Below are positions 34,411 to 64,000 of a stretch of DNA of 64,000 bases, piece after piece (positions within the stretch are counted from its first letter, which is position 1; each line of letters starts with the position of its first letter). Location of the stretch: contig WPIO01000035.1 in the NCBI GenBank assembly GCA_009760855.2, positions 791,001 to 855,000 on the forward strand. The letters run 5' to 3'. Position numbers and translations under genes: made by a program. The DNA comes from Cristatella mucedo (taxonomy: Eukaryota; Bryozoa; Phylactolaemata; Cristatellidae). The notes under the pieces are model-generated. The model saw only the letters and a program-made list of their open reading frames with translations, was not told the DNA's origin and made no database searches.

Positions 34411-35980
34411 ATTATTTTTTATACTTGTAACACAATCAATCACTTGAGCCAAGAATGACCAAAAACTAAACAAAACTCTTGGGGAGCTTTCTTTTCGTCA
34501 ATATTACCAGGTTCTGTGGCTTGGCCATCAAGAAAGCGCTCACATGCACGGAAGGTTGAATGCTTGTCCCCCAGCATTCCTAGATGGCGACCGGTGGCGA
34601 TGTCCCGGAATGCCAGCCCTCTCTAGTCCACCGCTCGATTGGCTGCATAACAGGAACTCACGAACGCGCCAAAGACTAACGCCGTCATCACCCATCAAGC
34701 CTCATGGCAAACGCTATGCTTGGCTCATCCGGGTGTCCCCAGCTGGCCGCGTCGCATATCAGCAGCCAGGCTAGGTAAATTTGCTCTGGAGAAGATAGAA
34801 CTGCTCAATTTAGTAAGGCCGGCAGCCTGATCGAACGGACTACCGTGCAACGATAGTCTTACTTGCACGCGGTGAGAAGTAGCAGAGCAAGATCCGAACG
34901 GCGACCTCTTTGCTTAGCCTACCTATATTGGTTTTTGGGATACGTGGCTGCAGCAGTCATTCAAAGAGTTGGCTACTGAAGCGATAGTATTCGGAAATGG
35001 TCACAATACTCAATATTATCGTGCCGAGCATCAGTGGGGGGGGGGTCTTCAGCCAATAATCGATGAGTACAAGAGAATGCCAATGAGAGTTGTGGCCAGC
35101 CTTCCTTTGTTGAGAGGAAGTTAGTTCAAGCTAGTGGCGAATGCCTACGAATGCTTATGACAGCGTGTCAACGAAGACAATGCAACGACTGGCATTTATT
35201 AGCTCATTGTCAGGTCCTGCGAGATGCTGCAGGCGATCAGCATGGGGTTGTTTGGGTCATGTTATAAATTAAGCGAGGCGTTCTCTTAATGGACAGAATA
35301 GATAGGTACGCGCCATAAGTTAGTAAAGTTAGTTGGCCGAATATACGGCCGTATAATATGGGCCATAAGTTTGCGAATATAACATGAGCCATAAGTTAGT
35401 TGACCGAATATAACACAAGTAAAATAAAGCTTTGCCAATTCAACTGCTTCATAGCGACTGGGCACTTTATAAGTCTTTTTGATGTGAGCAGTCACACATT
35501 CCTGAAGACTATACAGAAAACATGACTGTTAATAGAAGATCGCAGAAATTCATAAGGAAACTGGTGACCATGCTGGACGAGCCTAGCCTCGGAGAGTGTG
35601 AAAGTTGATTAATAACTCGCAGTTCTCCATTGCAAGTCTGTGCCGGAAGAGACTAGTGCCAAGGTCAGTTTCACCCACACACAACTTCTCGTCCAAAGGG
35701 AAGCTGACAGATCTAGGGTCGCATTGCACGTAGGTCGATTGTTGGTTGATCTGCCGATGTCTTTCTCTACCATGCGGCTCCCAGAGATCATCATACACAA
35801 ACTAGCCTGTATGCCTAGACAATGTCAACTGCTTGGAAGAATGGGTGCACACGTGAGACCTTCTTACGGGAAAACTTCGTAGACATTTCTCAATGTCAAG
35901 AGATCATGTCTTTCGTGGAGAGACATACGATTGTCTCATCCACTTTCTCATCCTTGGAATTTTTTAATATGAGTATGGTT
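34411..35980. other. No recognised gene
   Basis: Several short frames (for example 34544-34774 on the plus strand) without family resemblance. A run of G lies at about 35034-35045. Around 35320-35410 the phrase 'cataagttagt...ccgaatata' repeats three times, a small local repeat. Confidence 0.35.
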
Positions 35981-36178
35981 CGACTAAATTATTGAATGGA
36001 AATAGAGATTGCAGAAAGAGCTGCACACACCACTGGTGCAGCAAAGAATTACCGTCTGAGCGCCTGTCTTCTTTCTCCGGAAACCGCTCCTCCTCCAGCC
36101 CCTCCTCCTCCAGAAAAGCTCGCATCCTTGGAGTTCTTGAGTAGTTGTAGTCGTATAGTTCGACTAAATTGTTCAAAA
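35949..36178 (-). pseudogene. Decayed duplicate of a coiled-coil gene exon with flanking intron
   Basis: Bases 35996-36135 match 41060-41200, which contain exon 41226-41124 and its downstream intron. The duplicate reads MRAFLEEEGLEEERFPEKED on the minus strand, then loses bases before the gtaat donor, so the frame differs. It is flanked by two similar segments, 35949-36000 and 36121-36178 (catccttgga.tt.tt..gta..gtt.gactaaatt). It could still act as an alternative exon. Confidence 0.55.
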
Positions 36179-36179
36179 A

Positions 36180-37283
36180 AGCATTGCCTCAGCGAAAATG
36201 AATTCAGTTCTTGAGCACGTGTAATTCGAATGACCGATGGTTGGCACACTTCATTCAACGTGTCATTCACTCGAATTAAGCTGTCAATACGAGTTCCTTC
36301 AGTGACGAAAAATGTAGCATGCGTCAAAGGGTTGCACCCTCCATGTGAAACCTTAAAATTGCATGTAGTCATACGCAAGAAAACTGTCTTGCTGGTTGAC
36401 AAGTTTTTTGCTTCATTCGCAATGGTACAACACAGGCTATAGAAAAGCGAAGTGATTCCGTTAGGCGCACGAATCAGAGCAATACGCGTACGGCGATCTA
36501 ATTTTAAGGGCTTTGGCTAGTGTCGCAAGCCCTTGAGCTGATACGATGTAAAGTGCTGAGGCGGTAACTTGGTCGTTGTAGACAGAGACAGAAAACAATG
36601 TAAGTTGCTGCCTTCAAATAAAAGTAGGCAACACAGGAGGAATTTCGATGGCTGATGTAGTCTCAGGCCCGCTGGTGAAATTAGTCAAGTTCCTGGGAAG
36701 GCGGTTCTTCGGGAAGCTCACGCTACTTCCGAAAATTATTAGTAAGTTCGGAGACATGGAAGCTTTCTTGAGGAGGCTCATTTGCTGAGTCTTCTTGAAA
36801 AACCGGTGCAAACGGTACAGATTTGCTGGACCTTGAGACACGGCACGCAAGAATACACTTTCATCGGAAGCCTTGCTGACTTGGCCTCTGCACAAATCAC
36901 CACTGGATAAGTGAAAACACGCGAATGCATGGTATGCTACAGGCAATGCCGAGGGTGACGCTGATATCTTGGGATACCGATACATCAGCCAACAAAGAAT
37001 GTCGGCCGTGAACAGTGTTCAACAACAGTCAGGCACACAAGACGCTGCATCTAACACTGAGGGTGCGACCAATGCCGGTGCTTCGGATGACAAAACTTTC
37101 GTTCCTTGCATCAGCTCTTCATCAAAGGAGCTACCACCGGATGTATTAGGCAGAGTTATCGCAGTCGGCTCCACCAAAGGAAGCACAGGCGCCTGTTTGT
37201 GCACGTGTAAGCAATCGCACACGCCAGAGGACCATACAGACGACATGGTTGTTTATTGCGCGTCACAGCAAACCAACTAGGAA
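36180..37283. other. Unassigned open frames
   Basis: 36985-36614 (-), 123 codons from MYRYPKISASPSALP, and 36969-37280 (+), 104 codons from MGYRYISQQRMSAVNS, overlap head to head. Neither resembles a known family and neither has convincing context. They may be chance frames in intergenic or 3' UTR sequence of the coiled-coil gene. Confidence 0.2.
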
Positions 37284-57032
<19,749 letters not shown>

Positions 57033-57540
57033 CTACAGAGTACTTTTAGAACAAGGCAATAACATATCAGTACAATGAAGGACAAGAATCTAATGAACAC
57101 AAATATAAAATTAACAGTTGCAAGACCACGAATCGCAAGAGACTAGTAAATTGCTGAATCAATTGATAGTGTTCGGGGAGAACTGCAGTTTTACACCCGA
57201 GGAGATACCACCTCGATAAAAGCTTTTATAAATTTTCATCATTTTGAGACAATTGATCACCGAGTCTTTCTTGAGCGCCTCTCATCCCAAGCTACTGGCT
57301 ATTGGAAAGGTTTGAAGATAACTGTAAGGCTTACCATTCAGAGCATTAAGCAAAAGTGGACATAGTTCCCAGTGTGTCGGCCCTTATCGTTAATGTTTTG
57401 AAAAAGCCTCCTTGTGACAGAAAGAAGGTGAAGAACAGTAGGTTTCTGGTGCTTTTACCTGGCACTAGTAGCCAGCGTGTACATGTATTCAAAATCTACT
57501 AATCGATTTGATTGAAAAAAGTAGTGCACTTGCCTGGGTT

Positions 57541-57690
57541 AATAATAATAATAATAATAATTCACTTGATAAAGCGCCCTCAGAGAACTTAATCTCTCTC
57601 TAGGTGCTTTACATTTGCTGTAAAGTGAAATGCAATTGAATGGTAAGTAAAATCATGCTTGAAAAACAAACGAAATGAATATGGGTTAGT
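57541..57690 (-). mobile_element. LINE 3' end, left arm of an outward-facing pair
   Basis: (AAT)n tail at 57541-57560, then the hairpin and last 110 bp of UTR on the minus strand, up to atgggttagt. Nearly identical to the tail of copy C. Confidence 0.8.
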
Positions 57691-58190
57691 GGAGCTCCCT
57701 ATCACATCAGTTGTCTGCTTCTGCTGGACCTGATGTCGCACATGCTGCTAGTTTGCCGACACCCATCGGTTGTGTTATTCGGGGTAAATGCTATTGTAAT
57801 ACTCATAATTCAGTAGTGATGACTTGTGACCCACCCGATCAACAGCAGCTGCTAGCGTTTTTTACCGGTCAAAGCCATTCCACATAGCTAGCACTGAGCA
57901 TGTGGCTGGTCACATCAGTTGCAATACCTCATCTAGCATGACTTACCTTGAGACTTGCAGTTCGTAACATATTGAGTAACATGCATGTACCGTATTTCTA
58001 AATATTTCCATGCCCAGCCTGGTTTTTTAGGCAGGCGAAGGTTTACCTTCAGTGACTGTCCTGTCTAACGGCCCTGGAGTCAAGTTGAATTGGTGAGATC
58101 TTTGGACTGTTGATATATTTTCTATGATAGGGCATCCTTTTCAGTAAGGCTTGTAGAAACTGCCACCATATAAGGAGTTATGTGGTCCAC
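57690..58190. other. Unique sequence between two outward-facing LINE tails
   Basis: About 500 bp with no LINE coding similarity that I can see and no long frame. Flanked by the two tails listed here. Confidence 0.5.
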
Positions 58191-58395
58191 TAATCCACTA
58201 ACCACATTTGCATGCTGACCCAGTGCATGTAACCCCTAACCATGTTATTCATTTTGTTTGTTTTTCAAGCATGATTTTACTTACTATTCTATTGCGTATC
58301 ACTTTGCAGCAAATGTAAAGCGCCTAGAAAGAGATTAAGTTCTCTGAGGGCGCTTTATCAAGTGCAATATTATTATTATTATTATTATTATTATG
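58190..58395 (+). mobile_element. LINE 3' end, right arm of an outward-facing pair
   Basis: Contains accacatttgcatgctgacc, catgattttact, the hairpin gcgcctagaaagagattaag and an (ATT)n tail. Nearly identical to the end of copy B. Confidence 0.85.
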
Positions 58396-58464
58396 TGTAT
58401 TTCTTTTTAAGGATACGCCCGGGTATGATTTGCCTATATCCCTAAATATACATTAGCTGATTTA

Positions 58465-58630
58465 ACAGCCTCTTTTGCAATTATTATAGCAACAAACGAG
58501 CCTTTACGGCTATCACAACCGCTTGCAGTGGCAATAAAAAATCACCCACCGCAGGATTCGAACCCACGACCTCGGGACAAGGTCGTGAAAAGCAACCGTC
58601 TTACCCAGTCTGCCATCAAGGCTCACTACA
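58465..58630 (-). mobile_element. SINE-2 copy
   Basis: Minus strand: gagccttgatggcagactgg head, tRNA-like B box gtgggttcgaatcctgcggt, inner block ccactgcaagcggttgtgat, gccgtaaaggctcgtttgtt and end gctataataattgcaaaaga. The best preserved SINE-2 here. Confidence 0.7.
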
Positions 58631-58651
58631 TCCTCTTCGCTGAGAGGTTCC

Positions 58652-58758
58652 GAGCTGGTTTGGCCCAGTGATTATGGTGCTTGCTCTGACCAAGGTCAAG
58701 ATGAATGCATTTGATGACCGAGGTCGTGGAGTGGACCCCGTGACATATTTATGTGATC
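58652..58758 (+). mobile_element. SINE-1 head fragment
   Basis: gagctggtttggcccagtga, gctctgaccaaggtcaaga, gaccgaggtcgtggagtgga. It lacks the LINE-derived tail and runs straight into a LINE fragment. Confidence 0.6.
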
Positions 58759-59165
58759 TCTTAACTCCCTTGCTGCATGTATTGCTGACATCTGTACGAA
58801 TCTAAAATTCTTTGGAGACAGTTCCTTAAGCTCGTATGCTCCCAAAGCCTGGAACTCACTGCTTACTGGTGTCACCCCCTGACTTAAATACATTTAAAAA
58901 GAAGCTAAAAACGCACATATTTATCATTCAGTGGGTTCTTGCTATTTTTTATTCGTATACTTATGTGTACTGACACTGTGCATACTACCACTAACCATAT
59001 TTACATGTTGGCACTGTACATGTCAGCTCTAACCATGTTATTTTTGTTGACAGAGTGCAAGCTAACACTAAACATGCTATCATGCTTCCTGTACAGCATA
59101 TATAAAGTGCCTAGAAAGAGATTGAGTTCTCTGATGGCACGATTCAAATATATTAGTATTGTTAT
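58758..59165 (+). mobile_element. Old LINE copy I, internally deleted
   Basis: Jumps from LAACIADIRT-like sequence (58762-58800) to the C-terminal segment FFGDSSLSSYAPKAWNSL-like (58810-58860), then 3' UTR, hairpin and tail to 59165. About 600 bp of the reverse transcriptase 3' half are missing. Confidence 0.7.
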
Positions 59166-59351
59166 TATCGGTGATATGGTGATATGCAGTACATCAAACA
59201 CATGCTAAAGGTAGTCAATATGCATCAAAATGAGAAAGTTATAAAGTAAGAAGTCACAGCTCTCATAAACACGACAGAGTAACCTGATGCACACAGGTCA
59301 AAAGCCGTGCCAAGAATTTGGCTAAATGACTCATTGTGTACATGATGTCTC

Positions 59352-59993
59352 TTAAATCAAACCCGATAGAGAACAAGTGGATAGAACGCAAACATGGCAA
59401 ACATCTAAACACGTAAGCAAACACGTAAGCATGGCTGAATGAACAGCCGAATCGTTCACTAGCTGTATGTGTAGGGCCACAGTGACCCTAGGGGCTAGCA
59501 AAGACAAGCAGGATGAGGGCACCTCAATCAAGTTGCTGGAAGCTCTCCGATCTACCTCGTAGCATAGACTATGAGGTCCCATTAAGAAAGTATCTTGCAA
59601 TGCTTGACACACCACTTCTGTGGTTTTGGAATTTTTTACCAGCTTCGATTTCAACCGATATTCGATGGCCTCCAGGAAAAAGATGCCCGAGAAACATCGT
59701 GGGGCAGCAAACAGGCAGCAAGGCAGACACCGGAAGCTTTCGGGCACGTTAATAAAATGGCTGCCCCAGGCAACTCGGGCAGTAAGATGTATTTCTTTTC
59801 GTAGCTTGTAGTAACTAGGAAGTAACTTGTTGAGCGCACAGCGGGGTCCCCTAGCATGGGACCAAAATGAGTCTGAAGAAATATGATTGAAGAGTAAGGT
59901 AAGCACGAGGATGGCTCTCAGAAGCCAACAATGCTCAACAGAAAAAGAAGTAGGCTCAGCTAAAATGCTGTCTCCATTCACCATGTATTCCAT
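59352..59993 (-). CDS. Open frame of 213 codons, unrecognised
   Basis: Begins MEYMVNGDSILAEPTSFSVE; contains VAWGSHFINVPESFRCLPCC. No domain recognised, no neighbouring exon, no codon bias argument. In a region of this length a chance frame of this size is not unlikely. Listed only because it is one of the longest uninterrupted non-repeat frames. Confidence 0.15.
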   Translation of the reverse strand: MEYMVNGDSILAEPTSFSVEHCWLLRAILVLTLLFNHISSDSFWSHARGPRCALNKLLPSYYKLRKEIHLTARVAWGSHFINVPESFRCLPCCLFAAPRCFSGIFFLEAIEYRLKSKLVKNSKTTEVVCQALQDTFLMGPHSLCYEVDRRASSNLIEVPSSCLSLLAPRVTVALHIQLVNDSAVHSAMLTCLLTCLDVCHVCVLSTCSLSGLI

Positions 59994-60009
59994 TAAGTCG
60001 AGGGACTGT

Positions 60010-60180
60010 CCTGGGTCTTAGCCCAAGGGGTAAAAGGCTAGCTCTTTTCCACTCAGGCCGTGGGGTTCAAGTCCTGCAGTGGGCGATTCTCTATTGCCCA
60101 CTGCAGGCAGTTGTGATGGCCATTACGGCTCTTAGGCTATTACAGAAATGAGGCTGTTCAATAAGCTTCTATTTTTTTAT
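60010..60180 (+). mobile_element. SINE-2 copy
   Basis: Head gggtcttagcccaaggggta, B box gtggggttcaagtcctgcag, palindromic core gcagtgggcgattc..attgcccactgc, then gttgtgatggccattacggc and the end attacagaaatgaggctgtt followed by T-rich sequence. Confidence 0.65.
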
Positions 60181-60384
60181 TTTAACTTTTTCTAAGAGAG
60201 CTTCTGCACTATCACCAACATCATCTACCGGAAAGTTTGGCTTACGTCAAATAATTCAATAGGCAATTCAAACACCATAGTCTTAGAGACATTGGCCATA
60301 TTACAAAAACACTAATGAACAGTGAAGTATGTATTCTCTGACAGGACACGCTTGCACTCACACACACACACATACACATACACA

Positions 60385-60511
<127 letters not shown>

Positions 60512-60614
60512 ACACGCACACAAATCCACACACACACACGTACACATGCACACACACTTGAGCATGCATGAGCAAGCACATATACACACATCTAAAAATA
60601 CACACACAAACAGA

Positions 60615-61940
60615 CACGTGCATTATTGCAGCTACATGCCCACATGAATGAGAAGTCATGTACGTGCGTTTAAAAGTGGTAGTGAAACTGCTTTTCCACT
60701 TTAAGCCTGACTACGATGCCATTTTCAGTCAAGATTAACCGGCTAGTACAATAACTCGGTCCAGTTATACAGTGTATGCGCTTTTTGGCATGTGCCGGGA
60801 AGGAAATCTATTGGGAAGGTCCTTATGTTGGCTGCCTTCTTCAGCAGATGGTATTCATGCACCAATTAAAATGCTCCAGAGCCAATTGTTTGCCTCTAGG
60901 GCAAGAGTGTGAAGGCAGCACCGGACACAGCTATGGATAGGTCAGACTAAATATGGTCAGTAGATGCAGGATTAGCATAGCTAGGCAAGATGCACTGCAA
61001 TTCAACTCGGCGCAGCAAGAACCCACTGCACCATCCCAGGCATGGACAACAAAGGCTGAGTTCACAAATCAAGATGTGATTATATGTCTACAGAGTATGC
61101 ATCTTGGAAGCTGTAGGGAGCTTGGCCATCAGCTTGTAAACGTTCGAACAAGTAAGTTCCAATAAAAGTTAATCAAACGAAAAGCAAGCTGTCAGCTTGA
61201 TTGATCCGAGAACAGTCAAGCGAAGGCCCCAATGACACAAAGAGTAAATCCAAGCCCTAGCCCCCCCCACTGACACCAAGAGTGAGACTTACATACAGTA
61301 GTGGAGCTTGCCTTGACGTGTCTCTCAGCCTGATCGGCCAGAGCACCTCAAAACACGTGTGGCAGGAGCAGCTGCTACCTGCCCTCTCTCTCTCTCTCTC
61401 TCCCTCTCTCTCTCAATCACTCCCTCTTTCTTTTTTCTCTCTCTCTTTGTCAACCTCTCAATCCCATGTGTCTCCATAGCAAACAGGCAAGTGTTTGCTG
61501 CAAGGAGAGACAGGCAGCTTGAGGCTAACACTAATTTGCCTTGGGTGTGCTTAGTCATAATGATCTTTCAAATATTTGTTTAAGCTTCCATATCCCCCAA
61601 GCGAACTGGAAATTGACCCTTGTTTACACAGTCATACTTCGCTGCAGTGGCAAACAGCTAGGGTAGAATGAATGGTAAGCACTAGCTGCTGATTGATGTG
61701 ATGAAACCGAGTCGGCAGATCATGTCACGGTCCAAGCCAATGGAGCTGGTGCTTTCGGTCCCTCATTTTAGAAAAGGGACTCCCACATGTGCTTGTGACT
61801 TGAAAAAATATAGGAGCGTTTTCACACCTTAAGAAGCATTGCCGGAGGAGCACTTGCTACCACTTTAATGTAAAGGTAGCATACGCCAAACTGCTGCAGC
61901 AATGTATGAGAAGCATGTGTGGATCTGATCCGAATTCTGT
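60615..61940. other. No recognised gene; (CT)n at 61384-61415
   Basis: Only short frames. A (CT)n tract of about 15 units, followed by further CT-rich sequence to about 61450, is the only clear structure. Confidence 0.4.
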
Positions 61941-61944
61941 GAGT

Positions 61945-63627
61945 GATAGTAATAATAATAAGAATGCACTTGATAAAGTGTCCTCAGAGAACTCGATCTC
62001 TCTCTAGGCACTTTACCTTTGCTGCAAAGAGGAAATGCAATTGAATGGTGAGTAAAACCATGCTTGATAAACAAACAGAATTAAGAACGTGGTTAGGGGT
62101 GACATGCACAGGGTTAGCATGCAAATGAGGTTAGTGGCAGCATGCACAGTGTCAGCACACATAAGCACATCAAGGACGAATCACAGGTATTCACTAAATG
62201 CTGTCCTAAATAGGTATGTTATTAAGTTCTTTTTAAATGTGGTCAGGTCAGGGGATGTTCTGACGCAAGTCGGGAGGGAGTTCCAAGCTTTGAGAGCATA
62301 CGAACTAAATGCACGGTCTCCAAAGGATTTGAGGTTTGTACGGGGTATTTGTAGACTGTTGGATTCCGAAAAGCGGGTGGTACGATGCTTGGCCTGATGG
62401 GGGAGTAAATCTGAGAGACAGGCTGGAGCCAAAGAATGAAGTGACCTGAAAGTGAGCAACAAAACCTTGAAGTCAATCCACCTTGAAGTCAATCCGTTGC
62501 TTGACTGGTAGCCAGTGCAGGTCGGCGAGAAGTGGTGTGATGTGGCAACTGCGCCGTTGCGACAGACAAGCCTAGCTGAGGAGTTTTGCACCAGCAGCAA
62601 TAGCCTGATCGCACATGCCGGTAGGCCAGTAAGCAGTGAGTTGCAGATGTCGAGACGGGATGTCACGAATGCATGGACCAACTTGGACGTGGTATCCTTA
62701 TCTAAACAAGCCCGAATTTTAGCAATGTTAAGTAGCTGAAAGTAGGCAGATTTGACTGTGGAGCTGATATGGTTGTCTAACCAGAGGTCACTTTGGAAAT
62801 CGCACTGGGTTTGCCCATAACTAGTAAGTTAGTTTTTATCATCGTTTAGTTTTAGAACATTTGCTGCCATCCAGGTGCGGATGTCATAAATACATGCAGC
62901 AAGTGAGTTGAGAGAATTTGAGGTGCTCGAAGGCTGGGAGCGATCAAAGCAAAGGTACAGCTGAGTGTCATCTGCATAGAAGTGAAAGCCTAGATTGTGC
63001 TTGGCAATCACATCAGCAATAGGGAGAGTATAAACCGTGAAAAGAACCGGACCTAGCACAGAGCCCTGAGGTACTTCATATTTCAGAGGTACCTCGGATG
63101 ATCTTTGTCCATTCACGTCAATACTCTGGAGTCTCCCACTGAGATAGGACCTGAACCACTGCAGAGCAGTGCCAGTGATGCCCAGGCGAGATGAGAGGCG
63201 CTCTAGAAGAACTTTGTGATCGATGGTATCAAAAGCTGCCGAAAGATCGAGCAAAACAAGCAGAGACACTCTACCCATGTCTGCATTCCTAATTAAATCA
63301 TTGTATACCCTAAGCAATGCTGACTCTGTGGAGCGATTAGCTCTAAAGCCAGACTGGAACTTACTAGCAAGGTGTGAGGTTCCGATATGTGAGTTCAGCT
63401 GGTCTGCCACGACCAGTTCCAGTGTCTTTGATAGGAGTGGTAGAAGGGAGACTGGGCGATGGTTGCTTAAGTTCTCTTGGTCTAGTGTCGCTTTCTTGAG
63501 AAGTGGCCTGACTACAGCTTTTTTGAAAGGTGCTGGGACATGACCTGAGGCTAATGACATATTAATGATGTTTAGTTATGCAAGGCAGCAGCAGATCAAT
63601 GCAACGTAGGAGCAGGACAGTGGGAAG
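61945..63627 (-). mobile_element. CR1/L2-like LINE copy C, 5'-truncated
   Basis: The minus strand encodes 63560-62829 (fingers/palm with [37 protein letters not shown] and intact FYADDTQLY) and 62681-62181 (thumb, to AWNSLPTCVRTSPDLTTFK). A deletion near 62797 removes about 60 bp between them, and a small duplication near 62470-62490 shifts frame. The 3' UTR, hairpin and AATAAT tail end at 61945. The 5' truncation is at about 63627, where similarity to copy A stops. Confidence 0.85.
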
Positions 63628-64000
63628 ATCTTAACAAACGCATTGCAGTTAGACACGAAACTAAAGGGATGCTCCGAATGATTGAGTCGTGTACAGATTG
63701 ACAGACACAGCTCTCACCGACAAAACGACCCTCCACAGGTCTGACTAAAGTGGCCATATTCAACTTATTACCTTGGCAAAGCCACATGGACTGAATTTCC
63801 GGCAAGCCCTTTTACTCCTTTCCACAGCATTACCCCAGAGAGACTTTCGGCTGCACAGAAGACACATTATAAAAGTACTCTGAGTGGTGTGGGCTTGTTG
63901 TCATGACAACAATAGATCTCTAAAACTGCTTTCCACAACAACAGCTACCGTTGGCATACCTATGAGTACAGTAGTAACTCGAGTGACTCATTAGCTGTGC
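63628..64000. other. No recognised feature
   Basis: Unique sequence to the window end with only short frames. Confidence 0.4.

Noticed and set aside
37019-37246. Additional exons of the coiled-coil gene between 36.6 and 37.3 kb
   Set aside because: Open frames exist, but no acceptor/donor pair in the required phase gave coiled-coil-like or conserved sequence. Only the 22-bp tentative last exon was kept.
58540-58620. tRNA genes suggested by ggttcgaatcc-type boxes at 15725, 33515, 38210, 58555 and 60065
   Set aside because: Boxes belong to SINE heads: cloverleaf arms do not close and each is followed by the same non-tRNA SINE body.

Overview
This is a window from an animal (eukaryotic) nuclear genome. 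Three genes can be rebuilt as split genes with GT/AG introns and consistent reading phases. Most of the rest is introns, non-LTR retrotransposons (mainly one CR1/L2-like family at all stages of decay), tRNA-derived SINEs, microsatellites and palindromes. No prokaryotic gene organisation is present. Gene content (BHMT-like enzyme, SLC10 transporter, coiled-coil protein, possible netrin/TIMP-like secreted protein) and the repeats point to an invertebrate metazoan; I cannot name the phylum.

Layout. 1-4.4 kb: decayed retroelements, including a long minus-strand LINE copy (871-2990). 4487-9337 (+): a three-exon SLC10 (bile acid:sodium symporter) family gene with a glycosylated N-terminal ectodomain and a Gln-to-Lys change at a sodium-site position. 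9.3-13.6 kb: a SINE, a fairly complete LINE 3' half (9648-10920) and a 161-bp tandem duplication. 13.7-14.4 kb (+): candidate secreted NTR/TIMP-like exons. 18326-27925 (-): a complete eight-exon BHMT-like homocysteine S-methyltransferase (347 aa). Its introns hold a 173-bp tandem array that flips orientation, a hAT MITE very similar to horizontally transferred vertebrate elements, a 300-bp AT-rich palindrome and LINE tails. 28.4-31.1 kb (-): possible exons of an unrecognised gene. 33-35 kb: an old LINE with nested SINE insertions. About 37.3-57.0 kb (-): a large coiled-coil protein gene with 11 phase-compatible internal exons (700 codons), incomplete at the 5' end and with only a tentative last exon. 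57-64 kb: LINE tails, SINEs, a long (CA)n and another long LINE copy (61945-63627).

The three genes have no evident functional link. The BHMT-like and SLC10 proteins could both relate to small organic solutes, but that is speculation. All splice models were made by eye from consensus sites, reading frame and family resemblance; no transcript or database search was available.
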